IMG/VR virus record: IMGVR_UViG_3300018476_000039
Location: 1-25,441 of that record
Origin: a virus
Reading direction: 5' to 3' (one strand)
DNA: 25,441 nt
Under the pieces are notes generated by a model. The model made no database searches and was not told where the DNA came from. It saw nothing but the letters and a program-made list of their open reading frames with translations. The translations under genes and the position numbers were made by a program. Shown here piece after piece: positions 7,505-14,236 of this stretch (its first letter is position 1; each line of letters opens with the position of its first letter).

Positions 7505-7712
7505 TCGCCTGATCAGCATCGACTACAACACGCAGCATCATGCTGTGCTGGTCGTGTACGAGCCCGATGCTGAATACAGCACAAGCGAGATCATCGGCTA
7601 TGTGGAGGATGTGTCCGAAGGACGGTCACGCAGGATCATGGTGTACGAAGGTGAAACCCTCATGCACGATCTGCGCCGCAGCGACGAAGCAGGATGGCAT
7701 GACGTTGCATAA
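7494..7712 (+). CDS. 72-aa hypothetical protein
   Basis: I prefer the ATG at 7494 because AGAGG at 7481-7485 lies 8 nt upstream; a GTG at 7485 would overlap that site. It overlaps the helicase end by 11 bp. The product is a likely beta-rich small domain (HHAVLVVYEP, GYVEDV, RIMVYEGETL). No family is recognised. Confidence 0.72.
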   Translation: MRGDRLISIDYNTQHHAVLVVYEPDAEYSTSEIIGYVEDVSEGRSRRIMVYEGETLMHDLRRSDEAGWHDVA

Positions 7713-7935
7713 GGCGCTGCACATGCGATATGATCAGGCAATCGTCGCTCATGGCTTGCTCCATCGCCAGTCCCAGAGCGGCGACGAAGGGGTGGCCGCG
7801 AGCGCCACCCCTTTTTCTATTCCGGCCGACCAGCAGCGTTATCCACCCAGATGTCCCGATCCAGATTGGTGTCGAGGCAGCAAGCTCTGCTACTGGCACT
7901 GTGTCGCACGACCAGATGACGATCTGGAGCAATAG
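7699..7935 (+). CDS. Possible 78-aa Cys-rich protein overlapping a terminator
   Basis: The C-terminal part has regularly spaced cysteines in a conserved-looking context: CPDPDWCRGSKLCYWHC. The stop TAG at 7933-7935 is 2 nt before the next ATG. Both facts suggest a real reading frame. The only good upstream starts (ATG 7699 or 7723) force the gene across the intrinsic terminator at 7787-7816, which then encodes DEGVAASATPFS. Either the terminator is read through, a non-standard start lies after it, or the frame is a remnant. Confidence 0.4.
   Translation: MTLHKALHMRYDQAIVAHGLLHRQSQSGDEGVAASATPFSIPADQQRYPPRCPDPDWCRGSKLCYWHCVARPDDDLEQ
7787..7816 (+). terminator. Rho-independent terminator
   Basis: A perfect 10-bp stem AAGGGGTGGC (7787-7796) / GCCACCCCTT (7804-7813) with a 7-nt loop, continuing into a T-run to 7816. 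It closes the helicase operon. Confidence 0.85.
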
Positions 7936-7937
7936 CC

Positions 7938-8525
7938 ATGATCAAGCTGGAGTTCGATTACAAAGAGTTGGAGAAGTATGCCCTACGCTTAGGAGCGTCG
8001 GTCGATCAGATACCATTCGCACTCGCAACGGCAATGAACCGTTCCGCCGATGTGACCCGCAACTTCCTGATCAAGCAGACGTGGCCAGCCCACATCAAGC
8101 AGCGCAATGCCTCCTTCATCGCAGCGTCACTGACCACCAAGGATGCGCGCGCCAACAAGCAGTCCCTGTCAGTCGAAATCTATGATCGTCTCAACAGGGG
8201 CAATCTCAAGATGCAGGCCAAAGGTGGAGTGCGCACGCCCCGTGGTGGCGGCAACCTCGCTGTGCCTGCGTCGAGCGTACAGAAGGGTGCGCGCGGTGTA
8301 CCCTCTCGCCTTCGACCGAAGAACCTCAAGAACAGCTTCAAGGCCAAGGGCATGTTGTTCGCGCGTGATAGTAAGAACCGCGTTCGATTGGTCTATGCGT
8401 TGAAGCCCGCAACGAAGATACCGAAGCGCGTCCCGTTCTATGAGGACTTCGCAGCGTCCATGCAGCGCGAGCTACGCAGGACCATCCCACTGGCAGTCGC
8501 CAGAGCTATGTCGACACGACGCTAG
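7938..8525 (+). CDS. Phage protein, possibly tail-completion or minor tail (gpZ-like)
   Basis: 195 aa, ATG at 7938 with TGGAG about 9 nt upstream. It has AMNRSADVTRNFLIKQ followed by WPAHIKQRNASFI, a basic Gly-rich middle and a C-terminal helix ending near PLAVARAMSTRR. This helix/basic-loop/helix layout recalls phage minor tail protein Z or other tail-completion proteins, which shape the tail terminus or neck. The resemblance is by impression only. Its position, away from the head genes and just after the replication genes, is unusual for a virion protein. Alternative: a DNA-binding phage protein of unknown role. Confidence 0.8.
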   Translation: MIKLEFDYKELEKYALRLGASVDQIPFALATAMNRSADVTRNFLIKQTWPAHIKQRNASFIAASLTTKDARANKQSLSVEIYDRLNRGNLKMQAKGGVRTPRGGGNLAVPASSVQKGARGVPSRLRPKNLKNSFKAKGMLFARDSKNRVRLVYALKPATKIPKRVPFYEDFAASMQRELRRTIPLAVARAMSTRR

Positions 8526-8614
8526 TGCACCATGTTCAAGAGCACGACACCAACCACGATCACAGCTACAACAACAAGCATCCACGTCACAGCAACAGGG
8601 ATATCGGTGATCAC
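8522..8614 (-). CDS. Possible 30-aa membrane peptide, opposite strand
   Basis: Minus-strand GTG at 8614 with GAGG about 7 nt upstream. The product is a short polar start followed by one hydrophobic helix (WMLVVVAVIVVGVVLL) and ends TAG at 8522-8524, overlapping the stop region of the convergent plus gene. The GTG overlaps the TGA of a longer hydrophobic minus-strand frame (8611-8844), the stop/start pattern used by true genes here. Low complexity of the DNA makes chance possible. Confidence 0.3.
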   Translation of the reverse strand: MITDIPVAVTWMLVVVAVIVVGVVLLNMVH

Positions 8615-8874
8615 GGCATCCTCACAAGGCAGCAGATCATGGACTTGACCATCAAGCACGTCATGCCACGCAAGGGCAGACAAAGCACGCCGCAGCCGCA
8701 AAGCAAAGCAGCGCACAGCAGCATCACCATCCAATACACCAGCAACATCAACAACATCAGCAGCAAGGCAGGGCCAAGGTACTGTGAACCGGGGGGTCGA
8801 ATGCGGGGACCGCGCGACGCCGATGCTTCTGGATATTTCACCAAGCGCTAAATCCCCTTTATTTCCGGGGACTT
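8615..8874. other. Intergenic, low-complexity stretch before the ParB-like gene
   Basis: Rich in CAR/AAC triplets on the plus strand. The plus frame is His/Asn/Gln-rich and the minus frame is strongly hydrophobic; neither has a convincing ribosome-binding site. A hairpin TCCCC (8853-8857) / GGGGA (8867-8871) sits just before the ATG at 8875 and would cover its weak GGGG SD. No other feature seen. Confidence 0.4.
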
Positions 8875-9549
8875 ATGGGGGGTGCGGTGGCGGAACTGCG
8901 AGATCGGATCGTCGCGTTGCGGCGAGTGAAGGCGGCAGACCTGCGGGTGAACCCGAAGAACTGGCGCATGCACCCGGACGGGCAGCGCAGTGCGGTGTCG
9001 GAAATGCTGTCCAGCATTGGTTTTGTCGGTGCGCTTGCAGCACGCGAGGTGGATGGTGGGCTGGAGCTACTGGACGGGCATCTGCGGCGCGACATTGCAG
9101 CCGACAGCGAGGTGCCGGTGCTGGTGTTGGACCTCAACGATGAAGAGGCCGACAAGATGCTGGCGACATTTGATCCGCTGGCGGGGCTGGCACTGCCCGA
9201 CAGCGACAAGCTGGCTGACCTATTGAAGGGCATCAGCATCGACGGCAACGCCGAGATCAGCCGGATGTTCGCGGACTTGATGACGACGCTGGAGCGGGAA
9301 GAGGATGAGGACGAAGAGGATGAGCAGCGCGAGGTGGTCGGCATGGCCTTGCAGCCGCACGAGCACTACGACTTCCTCGTTGTGCTCTGCACCACCTCAC
9401 AGGAGTGGAATGTACTGTGCGACAAGCTGGGGCTGGTCCCGCAGAAGAGGCGTGGCCGCATGGGCACCAGCCGGGCGATCCGCGCCGACAAGCTACTGAA
9501 GCTGCTGGAGCAAGTTGCCGAGGGCAAGACAAAGGGGAAAAAGAAATGA
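8875..9549 (+). CDS. ParB/Srx-fold (ParB-like nuclease) domain protein
   Basis: 224 aa. Residues about 20-105 form a ParB N-terminal domain: VNPKNWRMHP, a switch helix SEMLSSIGF, and the LLDGHLRR box at 66-72, followed by VPVLVLDLNDEEAD. An acidic linker (about 142-155, nearly all Asp/Glu) leads to a C-terminal domain ending in Lys-rich sequence. In phages such proteins occur beside packaging or modification genes and may act as CTP- or ATP-using switches or DNA-binding adaptors. A GTG at 8887 is an alternative start. It precedes the glycosyltransferase operon, but a divergent small gene lies between, so a shared function is not proven. Confidence 0.87.
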   Translation: MGGAVAELRDRIVALRRVKAADLRVNPKNWRMHPDGQRSAVSEMLSSIGFVGALAAREVDGGLELLDGHLRRDIAADSEVPVLVLDLNDEEADKMLATFDPLAGLALPDSDKLADLLKGISIDGNAEISRMFADLMTTLEREEDEDEEDEQREVVGMALQPHEHYDFLVVLCTTSQEWNVLCDKLGLVPQKRRGRMGTSRAIRADKLLKLLEQVAEGKTKGKKK

Positions 9550-9613
9550 TGGCGCGGGTGTCCGGGGGCTGTGGGGCAGGGGAAGGACACCGCGCGCCAA
9601 TGGGCAGCAGTCG

Positions 9614-9763
9614 TTAGGATTGACCGGCTTGCTGCACCAACTGCTCAACCTTCTGCTGGGCGCTGTTGATGGCCTGCTCAAGCTGCGCAGGATCGTTCTT
9701 CGCCTGCTTGATCTTGTCGAAGCACTGCTTCACCTCGTTCGCTGCGGTGCGAAGGTCTGCCAT
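9614..9763 (-). CDS. 49-aa helical protein on the opposite strand
   Basis: Minus-strand ATG at 9763 with a near-perfect AAGGAG (9776-9771) 7 nt upstream, and TAA at 9614-9616. The product is one amphipathic, Gln/Lys/Glu-rich helix or coiled coil with a single Cys. It sits between two plus-strand genes, and its ribosome-binding site is only 14 bp from the GTG of the glycosyltransferase, so its promoter must lie inside that gene. No family is recognised. Confidence 0.75.
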   Translation of the reverse strand: MADLRTAANEVKQCFDKIKQAKNDPAQLEQAINSAQQKVEQLVQQAGQS

Positions 9764-9789
9764 AACTTATCTCCTTCAATGGTGGGAAC

Positions 9790-10557
9790 GTGAAACAACT
9801 CGACTACACGATCATCGTTCCATCGCGCCGCCGCGCCCACAACATGCCCTTGTTGTTGCGGCTGCTGCCGACAGCGGTGATCTGCGTGGACGAGCGCGAG
9901 GCCGACGACTATGCAGCGGCAGTGCCGTCGCCACGGCTGCTGCTGCACCCGCCACTTGATGGTCTGCCGCCGGTTCTGAACTGGATCATCGACACCGTGC
10001 GCGAGCCGATCCTGATCACCGTGGACGATGACTTTCAGGGCGTGCAGGCCAACACCGCATCGCGCCGCTACATCACCGATGCCGATGAGATACTGGCGAT
10101 CTTGGAGAACGCCGCGCGCAACTGCCACGACCTTGGGCTTGGCGCGTTCTGCTTCTCACGCACGCCCAACACCACGATCATCCGTCCTGATGAGCGGCCG
10201 ATTGTGCCGACGCAAGTGGTGGCGTCGTGCCGTGGCGTGATGAACGGTGCGCGCACCCGCAAGTACCGCACGGACATGCACGGCCGCGCCGATCTGGACT
10301 GGACCATGCGGACGCTGCTGGAGGATCGCTGCATCTATGCTGACGTGCGGTTCTATTTCGACTTCGGGCCGATCTACTCAGGACGTGGCGGTTCGGTCGG
10401 GCTGATCACACCGGAGGTGTTCGAGGCGTCGTCGCGCGCGCTCAAGCAGCACTGGCCGGGCTGCCTGTCATTCAAGGCACCGGGGTTCATGCGCCGCAAG
10501 AACGTGGCGGCGATGAGCATCCGGGTGTCACGCACATCGAAGCTGGCGCAGCGATGA
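9790..10557 (+). CDS. GT-A-type glycosyltransferase (TAGT/GREB1-like)
   Basis: 255 aa from GTG at 9790 (GGTGGG just upstream; the ATG at 9779 runs into a stop). The fold is GT-A-like: IIVPSRRRA strand and loop, ICVDEREADDY, then the nucleotide-sugar/metal motif VDDDF with Asp79-81, and a late DLDW at 168-171 that may hold the acceptor-side acid. The arrangement resembles the TET-associated and GREB1-like glycosyltransferases that Iyer, Aravind and co-workers described for phage base modification. No TET/JBP oxygenase is in this window, so the acceptor may be DNA, a virion protein or host surface glycan. Its TGA overlaps the ATG of the mutase gene. Confidence 0.82.
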   Translation: MKQLDYTIIVPSRRRAHNMPLLLRLLPTAVICVDEREADDYAAAVPSPRLLLHPPLDGLPPVLNWIIDTVREPILITVDDDFQGVQANTASRRYITDADEILAILENAARNCHDLGLGAFCFSRTPNTTIIRPDERPIVPTQVVASCRGVMNGARTRKYRTDMHGRADLDWTMRTLLEDRCIYADVRFYFDFGPIYSGRGGSVGLITPEVFEASSRALKQHWPGCLSFKAPGFMRRKNVAAMSIRVSRTSKLAQR

Positions 10558-11663
10558 GCCGGGTGCTGGTGGTCGGGGCTGGTCTGTATGGCGCGACGAT
10601 GGCGCGCGAGCTAACGGACGCAGGCCATCATGTGCTGGTGCTGGAGCGCCGCACGCACATCGGCGGCAACGCCTTCACTCGCTGGAACGATGAGACCGCC
10701 TGCCACGAGCACGTCTATGGCGCGCACATCTTCCACACCTCGAACCCGGTGGTCTGGGAGTATGTGCAGCGCTTTGCGACCTTCAACAGCTACCGGCATC
10801 GGGTGCGGGCGATGAGTTCGGGGGTGCTGTATTCGTTTCCGATCAACCTCATGACGCTGCATCAGGTGTTCGGTTCGGCCACGCCGGAGGAAGGGGCCGA
10901 GGCGATGGCGGCCGACTGCATCCCGTGCGACGAGATCAGCAACATGGAGCAGCACTGTCTGGCAACCATTGGGGAGACGCTGTACCGGCTGTTCATCGAG
11001 GGCTACAGCAAGAAGCAGTGGGGTTGCGAGCCGCGGCACCTGCCTGCGTCGACCATCAAGCGCATTCCAGTGCGGCTGGATCACAATGACCGCTACTTTA
11101 ACGATAAGTGGGAGGGCATCCCGGTGGACGGCTACACCGACATGATCCGGCTGATGCTGACCGGCGTGGCGGTAGAGACCGACACCGACATGCTGGAGGC
11201 GCGTGACAACTGGGTCAGCCAATGGGATGCGGTGGTTTACAGCGGCAGCCTTGACGAGTTCTACAGTTACCGGCTGGGGCGGCTGCCGTATCGGTCGCTG
11301 CGGTTCGAGACGCGCATCCTCGATGACAATGATGTGCAGGGCATTGCCGTCATCAACGAGTGCGATTATCCGTTTCCGTCTTGCACCCGGACTATTGAGC
11401 ACAAGCACTTCATGGAGGTGCCGCCGCAGGTCCGCCGCACGCTGCTGACGATTGAAATTCCCGCCAGCGCGGGCGAGCCGTTCTATCCCATCCGCAGCGA
11501 CGAGAGCGACCGGCTGCTGGAGCGCTACCGCAAGCTGGCCGAGCAGGAGCATCCAACCGTTGTGTTCGGCGGCCGGTTGGGCCAGTACCGTTACCTAGAC
11601 ATGCACCAAGTGATTGCCAGCGCACTTGCCAAGTCGCGCGAACTGATGGAGCGCCTGCGATGA
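10554..11663 (+). CDS. glf: UDP-galactopyranose mutase
   Basis: 369 aa, the usual length. It has the N-terminal FAD-binding GAGLYGA (8-14), the ERRTHIGGNAF strand-loop, HVYGAHIFHT, the EGYSKKQWG substrate segment and the C-terminal GGRLGQYRYLDM FAD-contact motif. The enzyme, with reduced FAD, interconverts UDP-galactopyranose and UDP-galactofuranose. Carried between a glycosyltransferase and a sulfotransferase with ATGA overlaps on both sides, it most likely supplies UDP-Galf to the glycosyltransferase. Galactofuranose is rare, so the acceptor is of interest. Conserved motifs are intact, so activity is expected. Confidence 0.95.
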   Translation: MSRVLVVGAGLYGATMARELTDAGHHVLVLERRTHIGGNAFTRWNDETACHEHVYGAHIFHTSNPVVWEYVQRFATFNSYRHRVRAMSSGVLYSFPINLMTLHQVFGSATPEEGAEAMAADCIPCDEISNMEQHCLATIGETLYRLFIEGYSKKQWGCEPRHLPASTIKRIPVRLDHNDRYFNDKWEGIPVDGYTDMIRLMLTGVAVETDTDMLEARDNWVSQWDAVVYSGSLDEFYSYRLGRLPYRSLRFETRILDDNDVQGIAVINECDYPFPSCTRTIEHKHFMEVPPQVRRTLLTIEIPASAGEPFYPIRSDESDRLLERYRKLAEQEHPTVVFGGRLGQYRYLDMHQVIASALAKSRELMERLR

Positions 11664-12364
11664 AGCCACTACTGATGCAAGGGTTGCCCAACTCGGGATC
11701 GACATGGTTTGCCGCCTTGCTCGCCAAGAACATTCGAGGCTGCCGCTACTACGACAAGGAGTTCTTCAACCCAGTGTGCAACATCAAGCACGAGGTGGTG
11801 TTGCGGAAGAATTTCGGCTGCGAACTGGTGTCCTGCTATCGCAACATCGCGACCGCTGGCGGCCCCGGCATCCATGACGACATCCGGGCGACGTGGGGTG
11901 CCGAGAACTACACATTCACCAAGGAGTGCAACAGCGCCTTCAAGCTGCCGGTCTTCATCGAGCACTTCGACTGCTTCGTGTTCCTGCGTTCGGCCAAGAA
12001 CACGTTCCCACCGGGGCGGGCGCGGGTGTGGTCGTTCTACGAGCACGCATGGTGGGCTCTCAGAGAGGCGGGGCATGACGTGGTGGACATCAGCACGCCA
12101 GATCGCGCGCATGAGGCGTTCGGCATCCTCACCGAGGTCATCCTGTACGACGCCAATCGGCTGAAGGTGCCGGTGATCTGGTGGGAGGACTTGGCGGCCG
12201 ATCCAGGGGGAGTGCTCCGCAAGCTGCTGACCGTCACCGGCCTTGACGCGGCGGGCCTGCTCAAGGACATGACAGCGACATTCAAAGACAAAGCGGAGCC
12301 TGCTTTGACAAGCCCCGCCATGCCACGCCAGTCTAGTCCTTGCCCGTCCACGCCAACCACATAA
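11660..12364 (+). CDS. PAPS-dependent sulfotransferase-like protein
   Basis: 234 aa. The N-terminus has the 5'-phosphosulfate loop GLPNSGSTWF (8-17). A FLRSAKN segment (Arg110) and WSFY (Ser125) fit the 3'-phosphate-binding region. The family moves sulfate from PAPS to sugars or other hydroxyls. The next gene encodes an APS kinase, which makes PAPS, so the two fit as donor synthesis and transfer. The ATG overlaps the mutase stop. The last ~20 codons lie in an NNGCC pentamer element (12312-12354) and read as Pro/Ser/Thr-rich sequence unlike the rest of the protein; the element probably inserted and replaced the original end. Confidence 0.82.
   Translation: MKPLLMQGLPNSGSTWFAALLAKNIRGCRYYDKEFFNPVCNIKHEVVLRKNFGCELVSCYRNIATAGGPGIHDDIRATWGAENYTFTKECNSAFKLPVFIEHFDCFVFLRSAKNTFPPGRARVWSFYEHAWWALREAGHDVVDISTPDRAHEAFGILTEVILYDANRLKVPVIWWEDLAADPGGVLRKLLTVTGLDAAGLLKDMTATFKDKAEPALTSPAMPRQSSPCPSTPTT
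12312..12354. repeat. Displaced copy of the NNGCC pentamer element
   Basis: Triplets at 12312, 12317, 12322, 12327, 12332, 12337, 12342, 12347 and 12352 read GCC, GCC, GCC, GCC, TCT, TCC, GCC, TCC, GCC: the same 5-bp register and substitution types as the array at 1-744. The word AGTCCTTGCCC is shared with positions 210-220 apart from one flank base. It is about one higher-order unit long and spans the 3' end of the sulfotransferase gene. Confidence 0.82.
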
Positions 12365-12384
12365 CCTTAAAGGAAAGAGAACCT

Positions 12385-13161
12385 TTGCGCAAACTTCTGA
12401 TCATGGGCCTGCCGGGTGCAGGCAAGACGACGCTGGCGACGCTGGTGGCGGCGCGGATCAACGCCGTTCATTTCAACGCCGATGAGGTGCGGGCGAACAT
12501 CAACAGCGATCTCGGGTTCTCCGAGGCCGACCGGATCGAGCACGCCCGGCGGATGGGGTGGCTGTGCGACCGGGTGGTGGCGACCGGGGGCTTTGCTGTG
12601 GCGGACTTTATCTGCCCTACGGAAGCCGCCCGTGCGGCCTTTTTTTTAGGCGGGGGAGGGTGCCTGATCTTCGTGGATCGCATTGAGGCGGGGCGCTACG
12701 AGGATACGAACAGGCTTTTCGAGGCTCCTGCGGTCCACGATCTGCGGGTGGGGCCGGATGGAACTCCCGAGTATTGGGCCGAGCAGGTGGTGAAGCTGGT
12801 CCGGCCGGTGTTCAACCCGCGTCGGGCGACGGCGCTGATGGTCGGGCGCTTCCAGCCGTTCCATGCCGGGCACAAGGCGCTGGCCGAGGAAGCGATCCGG
12901 CGAGCCGGTCAGGTCTGCATTGCGGTGCGCAACACCATGCGCGACGGCGGCAACCCGTTCGGGTTCGAGGATGTGCGGGCTCGCATCGAGCATGCCATGC
13001 GCGAGCACGAGGGCAAGTTCATCGTGCAGCAGGTGCCGAACATCAGCACCATCCTGTACGGGCGTGACGTCGGCTACAGCATCGAGCGGGTGGACTTGGG
13101 CGAGGCGACGGAAGCTATCTCAGCCACCGCCGCCCGCGCCAAGCTCACGGCAGCTTCGTGA
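12385..13161 (+). CDS. Bifunctional APS kinase / NMNAT-like nucleotidyltransferase
   Basis: 258 aa from TTG at 12385, placed 8 nt after AGGAAAG; upstream in-frame TTGs lie inside the pentamer element and are rejected. The kinase domain has P-loop GLPGAGKT (8-15), then ADEVRANINSDLGFSEADR, the APS-kinase signature, which phosphorylates adenylyl sulfate to PAPS. The C-terminal domain has GRFQPFHAGH with HxGH at 160-163 and an ISATAAR motif at 245-251, as in NMN/cytidylyl-type transferases. The ATP-sulfurylase signature is not evident, so the second activity may make another nucleotide donor or, less likely, APS itself. Rhizobial NodQ fuses APS kinase to ATP sulfurylase for Nod-factor sulfation, a useful analogy. 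A T8 run and terminator-like stem lie inside the gene. Confidence 0.88.
   Translation: MRKLLIMGLPGAGKTTLATLVAARINAVHFNADEVRANINSDLGFSEADRIEHARRMGWLCDRVVATGGFAVADFICPTEAARAAFFLGGGGCLIFVDRIEAGRYEDTNRLFEAPAVHDLRVGPDGTPEYWAEQVVKLVRPVFNPRRATALMVGRFQPFHAGHKALAEEAIRRAGQVCIAVRNTMRDGGNPFGFEDVRARIEHAMREHEGKFIVQQVPNISTILYGRDVGYSIERVDLGEATEAISATAARAKLTAAS
12625..12647 (+). terminator. Terminator-like hairpin inside the APS kinase gene
   Basis: Stem GCCGC (12625-12629) / GCGGC (12634-12638) with loop CCGT, then C and eight Ts (12640-12647). It is short but has an ideal U-tract. It lies in codons for the FF-L segment between two clearly APS-kinase-like blocks that share one frame. Confidence 0.45.
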
Positions 13162-13612
13162 CCGACACGGTCAGGCCGGTCAGCGGTCGGTTCGGTCGGC
13201 CGTCTGGCCGCAGCGGTTTGATCGTCGATGACCTGCGCCAGAACTCCATCGCTGCCTCGCGGGTGGTGAAGCGCAGCGCACGCTTTGGATCGCGGGTGAA
13301 CTCACCGAAGCCGCGCCCTTCATCGAATTCGTGGTCGAATGACTTCAGCCACTCTCCAGCGTGTGGACAGTCGCCACCATTGGCAAAGCCCACGGCGATC
13401 ATGCCGTAGGCCACCAGTTGGACGCTCTTGCCGTTGACCCACGCATGAGTGACGGGGTCCTCGCTCTCGGTCGCGCGCCATTGGCGCACCAAGGTCCAGC
13501 GCCGCGCGAGGTCCTGTGCGTTGGCTTCGGCCTCTTCGCAGGTGGCGAAGCGCAGCAGGTTGCCGCACCATTTGCCGCTGTTGTCAGCGATCACTTCCGG
13601 TTTCCATGACAT
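13145..13612 (-). CDS. Conserved hypothetical protein, 155 aa
   Basis: ATG at 13612 overlaps the upstream TGA by one base (TGATG). It has an N-terminal block KPEVIADNSGKWCGNLLRF with an EEAEANAQDLARRW helix, typical of short conserved proteins in rhizobial genomes and their phages, and a C-terminal block around DPKRALRFTTREAAMEFW that looks like a second copy of the same kind of fold (a strand followed by an EAxxFW helix). Function unknown. It is the last gene of the minus block and converges with the APS kinase gene, overlapping it by 17 bp. Confidence 0.82.
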   Translation of the reverse strand: MSWKPEVIADNSGKWCGNLLRFATCEEAEANAQDLARRWTLVRQWRATESEDPVTHAWVNGKSVQLVAYGMIAVGFANGGDCPHAGEWLKSFDHEFDEGRGFGEFTRDPKRALRFTTREAAMEFWRRSSTIKPLRPDGRPNRPLTGLTVSVTKLP

Positions 13613-13833
13613 CAGTGCTTCTCCTGTTTCAGCGGCTGCCCTTCAATGTCGTCTGCGATGTTGCGCAGCAGCTTGGGGATTGTCAGCACGGTGAGCAGGT
13701 CGGCCTGCACGCTAAAGCCGCCTCCTTTGTTGCCGCCGATCACGATCAGGAGGACACCGCCGCCGGTGTCGGGGGTGACACCAACAAGCTCGCGCGCGAC
13801 CTCGCAGACATCGTCATACTTGCCGGGCTTCAT
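13612..13833 (-). CDS. 73-aa hypothetical protein
   Basis: TGATG overlaps on both ends link it to its neighbours. The product has a GVLLIVIGGNKGGGFSVQ segment, a hydrophobic strand and Gly-rich loop, followed by a helix. There is no clear signal peptide. No family is recognised. Confidence 0.7.
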   Translation of the reverse strand: MKPGKYDDVCEVARELVGVTPDTGGGVLLIVIGGNKGGGFSVQADLLTVLTIPKLLRNIADDIEGQPLKQEKH

Positions 13834-13979
13834 CAGCGCCTCCTGCCAAGTGACGGCAGCCCGCCCGAGACGGCGCGGATGCTCTTGCGGCTCATGGTGT
13901 CGATCCGCAGCCGCTTGCTGCGCTTGCGGCGCAGCCTCAGTCTGCGCTTGCGCTCGTGATCAATGGGCTTGCTGTCCAT
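13833..13979 (-). CDS. 48-aa very basic protein
   Basis: ATG at 13979 and TGA at 13833-13835, each in a TGATG overlap. About a third of the residues are Arg or Lys, with an RKRRLRLRRKRSKRLR stretch, so it should bind nucleic acid or another polyanion, or it may be a small protein stabilised by partners. No family recognised. Confidence 0.65.
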   Translation of the reverse strand: MDSKPIDHERKRRLRLRRKRSKRLRIDTMSRKSIRAVSGGLPSLGRRR

Positions 13980-14236
13980 CAGCGCCTCCCGTTCGGTGTG
14001 ATCGTGCTCTGCACGCGCCCGTCGCTGCCGTAGATCGTGACGGTGCCGTTACTGCCGGTGGATGTGCGGCCCTGCACGCGGCCGTCGCTGCCGTAGACTG
14101 TGGTGCTGCCGTTCGAGCCGGTATGGGTGCGGGCCTGCACCCTGCCGTCGCGCCCGTAGATGGTGGTGCTCTCTGCGCGCAGATCGTGCGGCCAGAGCAT
14201 CAGCAGCGCGAGCGCTGCGGCGGTGATCCTGCTCAT
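13979..14236 (-). CDS. Secreted 21-residue tandem-repeat protein
   Basis: 85 aa: a signal peptide (hydrophobic AAALALLML and likely cleavage after LRA, near residue 21), then three copies of a 21-residue repeat at 23-43, 44-64 and 65-83 with core YGSDGRVQ and TGSNG. The DNA repeats with a 63-bp period. Secreted proteins with similar short Tyr-Gly-x-Asp-Gly-Arg repeats are found widely in Proteobacteria and their mobile elements. A periplasmic or envelope role is likely; the copy number could vary by recombination. ATG overlaps the upstream stop (ATGA), and GGAGAC lies 5 nt upstream. Confidence 0.8.
   Translation of the reverse strand: MSRITAAALALLMLWPHDLRAESTTIYGRDGRVQARTHTGSNGSTTVYGSDGRVQGRTSTGSNGTVTIYGSDGRVQSTITPNGRR

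Noticed and set aside
8525-8851. 108-aa His/Asn/Gln-rich plus frame
   Set aside because: Low-complexity composition typical of the complement of a hydrophobic or CAR-repeat stretch; no SD.
9546-9617. 23-aa ATG frame after the ParB-like gene
   Set aside because: ATGA overlap but Gly-rich, very short and overlapping the better-supported minus-strand gene at 9614-9763.
10611-11552. 313-aa minus-strand frame
   Set aside because: Antisense of the clearly recognisable UDP-galactopyranose mutase gene.
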